Part shown: positions 5,807 through 8,518 of the stretch, piece after piece
Layout: the number at the start of each line of letters is the position of its first letter
Numbering within the stretch: the first letter of the stretch is position 1
Origin: an uncultured Paenibacillus sp.
GTDB taxonomy: Bacteria > Bacillota > Bacilli > Paenibacillales > Paenibacillaceae
Assembly (NCBI GenBank): GCA_937895345.1
Contig: CALAWP010000038.1
Coordinates: 1 to 8,518, forward strand
Direction of reading: 5' to 3'
DNA: 8,518 bases
The notes under the pieces: generated by a model
Told to the model about the DNA's origin: nothing
What the model saw: the letters and a program-made list of their open reading frames with translations, nothing else
Databases searched by the model: none
Program-made: the position numbers and the translations under genes

Positions 5807-7939
5807 ATGCTGAAACGTTGGCAGCTGTGGAATAGAAAGGCGAAGACTTGGCTCTGGTGCCTGGTGCTTCTGGGCGTTGCCGCCGCATTGCCGCTCGGCG
5901 CGATGCGGATGACGATGGAGGCGTCGGCCGACACGGTCGAAATCGTCTTCGATTACAGGGATATCGTAGAAGTGGCGGAGCTGCAGCCGAACCCGCAGCA
6001 ATTTTTGGACGAGCGGCTGCAGGCGATGAAGGAAGCCGGCGTCACGACGCTGGCCGTCTACGAAAGCTCGCTTCGCGAGCTGCAGCAGGCCGGGCGTCTT
6101 GTCTTTTATAGCGAGAAGGAAGCCGCTTTGCTGAAAGGCGAGCTGCCGGACGAACGGAGAAACTATACGTATATTTTGTTCAACAGCGCGCAGGACGAGC
6201 AGGCTGTCGGCCCGATCGTGCGCGAGGCGTTCGACCAGCGCGGCGTGCCTTACGGCGACTGGTCGTTCGGCGGCAGGAACGGGATCGTCGTAGAGGAGCC
6301 GGTGCAATCGGCCCAGTTGAAAACGCTCGATTTCGATCCGTTGACGCTGCAGCAATTAAGGGATGAAGGATTTCATATTCTCGCCCGGTTGTCCGACCGG
6401 GTGACGCCTTACGATGCGGCCCGGACCGAAGCGCAGCTGGAAAGACTGAGCGGGTTCGGCGTCACGCGGCTGCTGTTCGAAGGCGACCGGGCGAAAGGCG
6501 CGATGGACCAGCCGGAATCGGACAGCCTGGATCACTTTGCCGGGCTCATGAACCGTTACGGGATGGGTCTTGCCGCCATCGAAAATTTAAAGGCGCCTCA
6601 GGCGGGCATTCATAAATTGGCTTATTTGACGAATTATAATGTTGCGCGCCTCTATTCCTTGTCTCCGGAAGACGCGGCGTCGATGGAGCTGGAGGCGATC
6701 GCCGACCGGTTCGTGCTGGCGGCCAAAGACCGCAATATTCGCATGTTCTTCGTCAATACGGGCGCCCAATCCAATCTGGACGCCGGCACGGTCGTGCACT
6801 CGGTGGACAAGATGATCGGCTTTATGACGGGCGAAGAGGGGGTCGCCGCCAAGCTGGTGCAGGCGGGCTTCCCGCTGGGCGTGGCGCAGGCGTTCGAGTC
6901 CGGAGGCCAGCCGGGCTGGGAGAAGCCGGTGCGCGGAGTGGTCGCGGTCGGCGCCGTCGCCATCATTTCCTTGCTTATCGCAGCTTTCGTTCCCGGCGTG
7001 CTTATTCCGGTCTTTGCGGTCGGTCTTGTCGGCTCGGCCGGCCTGTATGTGCTGAACAGCTCCCTGATGGAGCAGGGGCTCGCGCTCGGAGCGGCGGTCA
7101 GCGGACCTTCGCTGGCCTTGATCTGGGTGATGAACCGGATTTACGCCCGTACGGCGGGCGACAGACGGATGGTCGGCGGAGAAGAGTGGACCGTCGGCCG
7201 GGAGAATGCCGCTGCGGCGGCGGGCGGCAAGCTGCAATGGATATTCGTCAGTCCGTCCGTCGGCAAGCGGATCGGATCGGCGCTGGCCTGGTTCGTTATG
7301 GCGACGGCCATTACGTTGTCGGCCGTGCCGCTGGTGTTCGGCCTGCTGAACAATATTACGTACAGCCTTGTGCTGGAGCAGTTCCGGGGCGTCAGCGTCC
7401 TTCACCTTGCGCCGATATTTCTCGTTGCGCTGTACGTCTTCCTCTATGAAGGAAGCGACGGACGCGGCGTCGCAACCAGGGCGCGGACGCTGCTTCGCCT
7501 GCCGGTGACGGTTCTGGCGGTCGTCGCGCTGGCCGTGCTGGGCGCCGTCGGGTATTATTATTTGACGCGTACCGGCAATGCGGGACAAGTGAGCGGCATC
7601 GAGCTGCTCATCCGCGGCTGGCTGGAATCGACGTTCGGCGTGCGGCCGCGCTTTAAGGAGTTTATGCTCGGCCATCCGCCGCTGCTGCTCGGCTTGTTCC
7701 TGGCGCTGCGTTACCGGGCGTCGTGGGCGCTTATTATCGTCGGCGCGCTGGGACAGCTGACCATGGTCAGCACATTTACGCATATTCATACGCCTTTGTA
7801 TATTTCGATCGTGCGCACGCTGCTCGGCTTGGGCGCGGGCGTGCTGATCGGCCTGATCGCCATCGCGGTCTGGATCGTCGCGGAAGGAGCATGGCGCAAA
7901 TGGGTACAGCCAACGGTTCGCAAGCTTTCCGAATCGTAA
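5807..7939 (+). CDS. DUF5693 family multi-pass membrane protein, probable envelope-polysaccharide role
   Basis: I recognise this 710-residue protein as the DUF5693 family, of unknown function. It has an N-terminal membrane anchor (about 14-33), a long soluble segment (about 40-370) that is probably outside the membrane, and about nine further helices (near 376-394, 398-416, 425-442, 490-512, 530-546, 565-587, 622-635, 639-655, 670-692). The loop 447-477 is polar and Gly/Ala-rich. The soluble part alternates short hydrophobic strands with helices. Acidic residues follow several strands: D49 and D52 in VFDYRD, E86 in AVYESS, E225 and D227 in LLFEGD, E259 in AAIE, and E288-D289 in LSPED. This resembles a (beta/alpha) barrel such as those of glycosidases, but that is inference. 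The gene sits 27 bp after pgcA, and its last 40 nt overlap csaB, so the two are probably translationally coupled. A role in making or exporting the pyruvylated wall polysaccharide is likely but unproven. Confidence 0.8.
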   Translation: MLKRWQLWNRKAKTWLWCLVLLGVAAALPLGAMRMTMEASADTVEIVFDYRDIVEVAELQPNPQQFLDERLQAMKEAGVTTLAVYESSLRELQQAGRLVFYSEKEAALLKGELPDERRNYTYILFNSAQDEQAVGPIVREAFDQRGVPYGDWSFGGRNGIVVEEPVQSAQLKTLDFDPLTLQQLRDEGFHILARLSDRVTPYDAARTEAQLERLSGFGVTRLLFEGDRAKGAMDQPESDSLDHFAGLMNRYGMGLAAIENLKAPQAGIHKLAYLTNYNVARLYSLSPEDAASMELEAIADRFVLAAKDRNIRMFFVNTGAQSNLDAGTVVHSVDKMIGFMTGEEGVAAKLVQAGFPLGVAQAFESGGQPGWEKPVRGVVAVGAVAIISLLIAAFVPGVLIPVFAVGLVGSAGLYVLNSSLMEQGLALGAAVSGPSLALIWVMNRIYARTAGDRRMVGGEEWTVGRENAAAAAGGKLQWIFVSPSVGKRIGSALAWFVMATAITLSAVPLVFGLLNNITYSLVLEQFRGVSVLHLAPIFLVALYVFLYEGSDGRGVATRARTLLRLPVTVLAVVALAVLGAVGYYYLTRTGNAGQVSGIELLIRGWLESTFGVRPRFKEFMLGHPPLLLGLFLALRYRASWALIIVGALGQLTMVSTFTHIHTPLYISIVRTLLGLGAGVLIGLIAIAVWIVAEGAWRKWVQPTVRKLSES

Positions 7940-8518
7940 TATCGGGATATTACGGCTTCAACAACAGCGGTGACGAAGCCGTGCTGCGTTCGATTCTGCT
8001 GGCGCTGGAGACGGAAGGCGAGGCGCAGGGCGTCCGGGTGGCGCCCGTCGTGCTGAGCTCCGATCCGGCGCGGACGAGCGCCATGTACGGCGTCGAGTCG
8101 GCGCATCGGATGCGCCCCGCCGAAGTATGGCGGGCGCTGCGAGGCGCCGACGGGCTGATCAGCGGCGGCGGGAGCCTGCTGCAGGATGCCACGAGCGCGA
8201 AGACGATTCCGTATTATGCCGGAATCATGAAGCTTGCCCAGCTGCTGGGCAAGCCGACGTTCGCGTACGCGCAGGGCATCGGCCCGGTGAACCGCCGCTC
8301 GATGTTTCCGCTGATCCGCCATGTGATGCGGCGGAGCGCGTACGTGTCCGTGCGGGACGCCGAATCCGCCGATTTGCTGGCGGAGATGGGCGTCCCGCGC
8401 GGCGGGATCGAGGTCGTGCCCGATCCCGTCATGGGGCTGCCGCTGCCGGAGGGCGCGGCGGCGGCGGTTGCGGGCTCGCCGCCCGGCGTGAGCGGCGGCG
8501 GCGAGGCTGCCGCCTTGG
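7900..8518 (+). CDS. csaB: Polysaccharide pyruvyl transferase CsaB (5' part, cut by window end)
   Basis: CsaB adds a pyruvate ketal from phosphoenolpyruvate to the secondary cell wall polysaccharide; the pyruvylated polymer is the ligand for SLH domains of S-layer proteins. The first 206 residues are visible and open to the window edge. Family features are VISGYYGFNNSGDEAVL (13-29), SGGGSLLQD (88-96), FAYAQGIGPVNR (121-132), SVRDAESADLL (150-160) and VPDPVMGL (173-180), covering the N-terminal half of a GT-B-like fold. An Ala/Gly/Pro-rich low-complexity stretch begins at about 183 and probably marks the inter-domain linker. GGAAGGAG (7882-7889) lies only 1 nt before an ATG at 7891 but 10 nt before the in-frame ATG at 7900, so 7900 is preferred; 7891 remains possible. 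The start lies inside the DUF5693 gene in a different frame. Confidence 0.92.
   Translation, partial: MGTANGSQAFRIVISGYYGFNNSGDEAVLRSILLALETEGEAQGVRVAPVVLSSDPARTSAMYGVESAHRMRPAEVWRALRGADGLISGGGSLLQDATSAKTIPYYAGIMKLAQLLGKPTFAYAQGIGPVNRRSMFPLIRHVMRRSAYVSVRDAESADLLAEMGVPRGGIEVVPDPVMGLPLPEGAAAAVAGSPPGVSGGGEAAAL

Noticed and set aside
4016..6355. Long minus-strand open frame (779 codons) opposite pgcA and the DUF5693 gene.
   Set aside because: It is antisense to pgcA with all catalytic motifs intact, its product is rich in R, H, Q and L with no recognisable domain, and long antisense frames are expected in G+C-rich coding DNA.
6587..7789. Minus-strand open frame of 400 codons opposite the DUF5693 gene.
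   Set aside because: It is charged low-complexity translation antisense to a clear membrane protein.

Overview
The window looks like the chromosome of a G+C-rich member of the Paenibacillaceae (Paenibacillus or Cohnella type). This rests on four points: strong AGGAGG-type ribosome binding sites, sigma-A-like promoters, typical low-GC Gram-positive protein families (PgcA, CsaB, a DHA2 exporter with a TetR partner) encoded with GC-rich codons, and a DUF5693-csaB pair that I recall from Paenibacillus. The genus is an inference; no rRNA or other phylogenetic marker is present.

Layout. Positions 1-350 contain no convincing gene. They hold a purine-rich array of 77-bp tandem repeats (two near-identical units and a decayed third), then a partly duplicated terminator-like module. 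A clear leftward intrinsic terminator at 329-366 overlaps the end of the first gene. Two leftward genes follow: a 14-helix DHA2-type drug exporter (351-1874) and, upstream of it, a TetR-family regulator (1981-2610, TTG start). The tetR promoter carries an imperfect dyad over its -10 region, and a second short palindrome touches its -35. This arrangement fits an autoregulated efflux module.

From about 2720 rightward everything is on the plus strand and concerns the cell envelope: a CDP-alcohol phosphatidyltransferase (2800-3333), fabZ (3558-3989), the alpha-phosphoglucomutase gene pgcA (4043-5779), a large DUF5693 membrane protein (5807-7939), and the start of csaB, the wall-polysaccharide pyruvyltransferase gene (7900 to the window edge, truncated there). 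Spacing is tight from fabZ onward (53 bp, 27 bp, then a 40-nt overlap), so fabZ-pgcA-DUF5693-csaB is probably one transcript. A 224-bp gap before fabZ holds a perfect 10-bp-arm dyad lying over a weak candidate promoter.

Together the plus-strand genes supply phospholipid head groups, fatty-acid chains, glucose-1-phosphate for glycolipids and glycopolymers, and the pyruvyl group that anchors SLH-domain S-layer proteins. The least understood gene is the DUF5693 protein. It is a membrane-tethered, possibly barrel-like soluble domain followed by about nine helices, translationally overlapped with csaB. It is the best candidate here for an undescribed component of wall-polysaccharide assembly. I see no mobile element, CRISPR array, tRNA, rRNA or phage gene.
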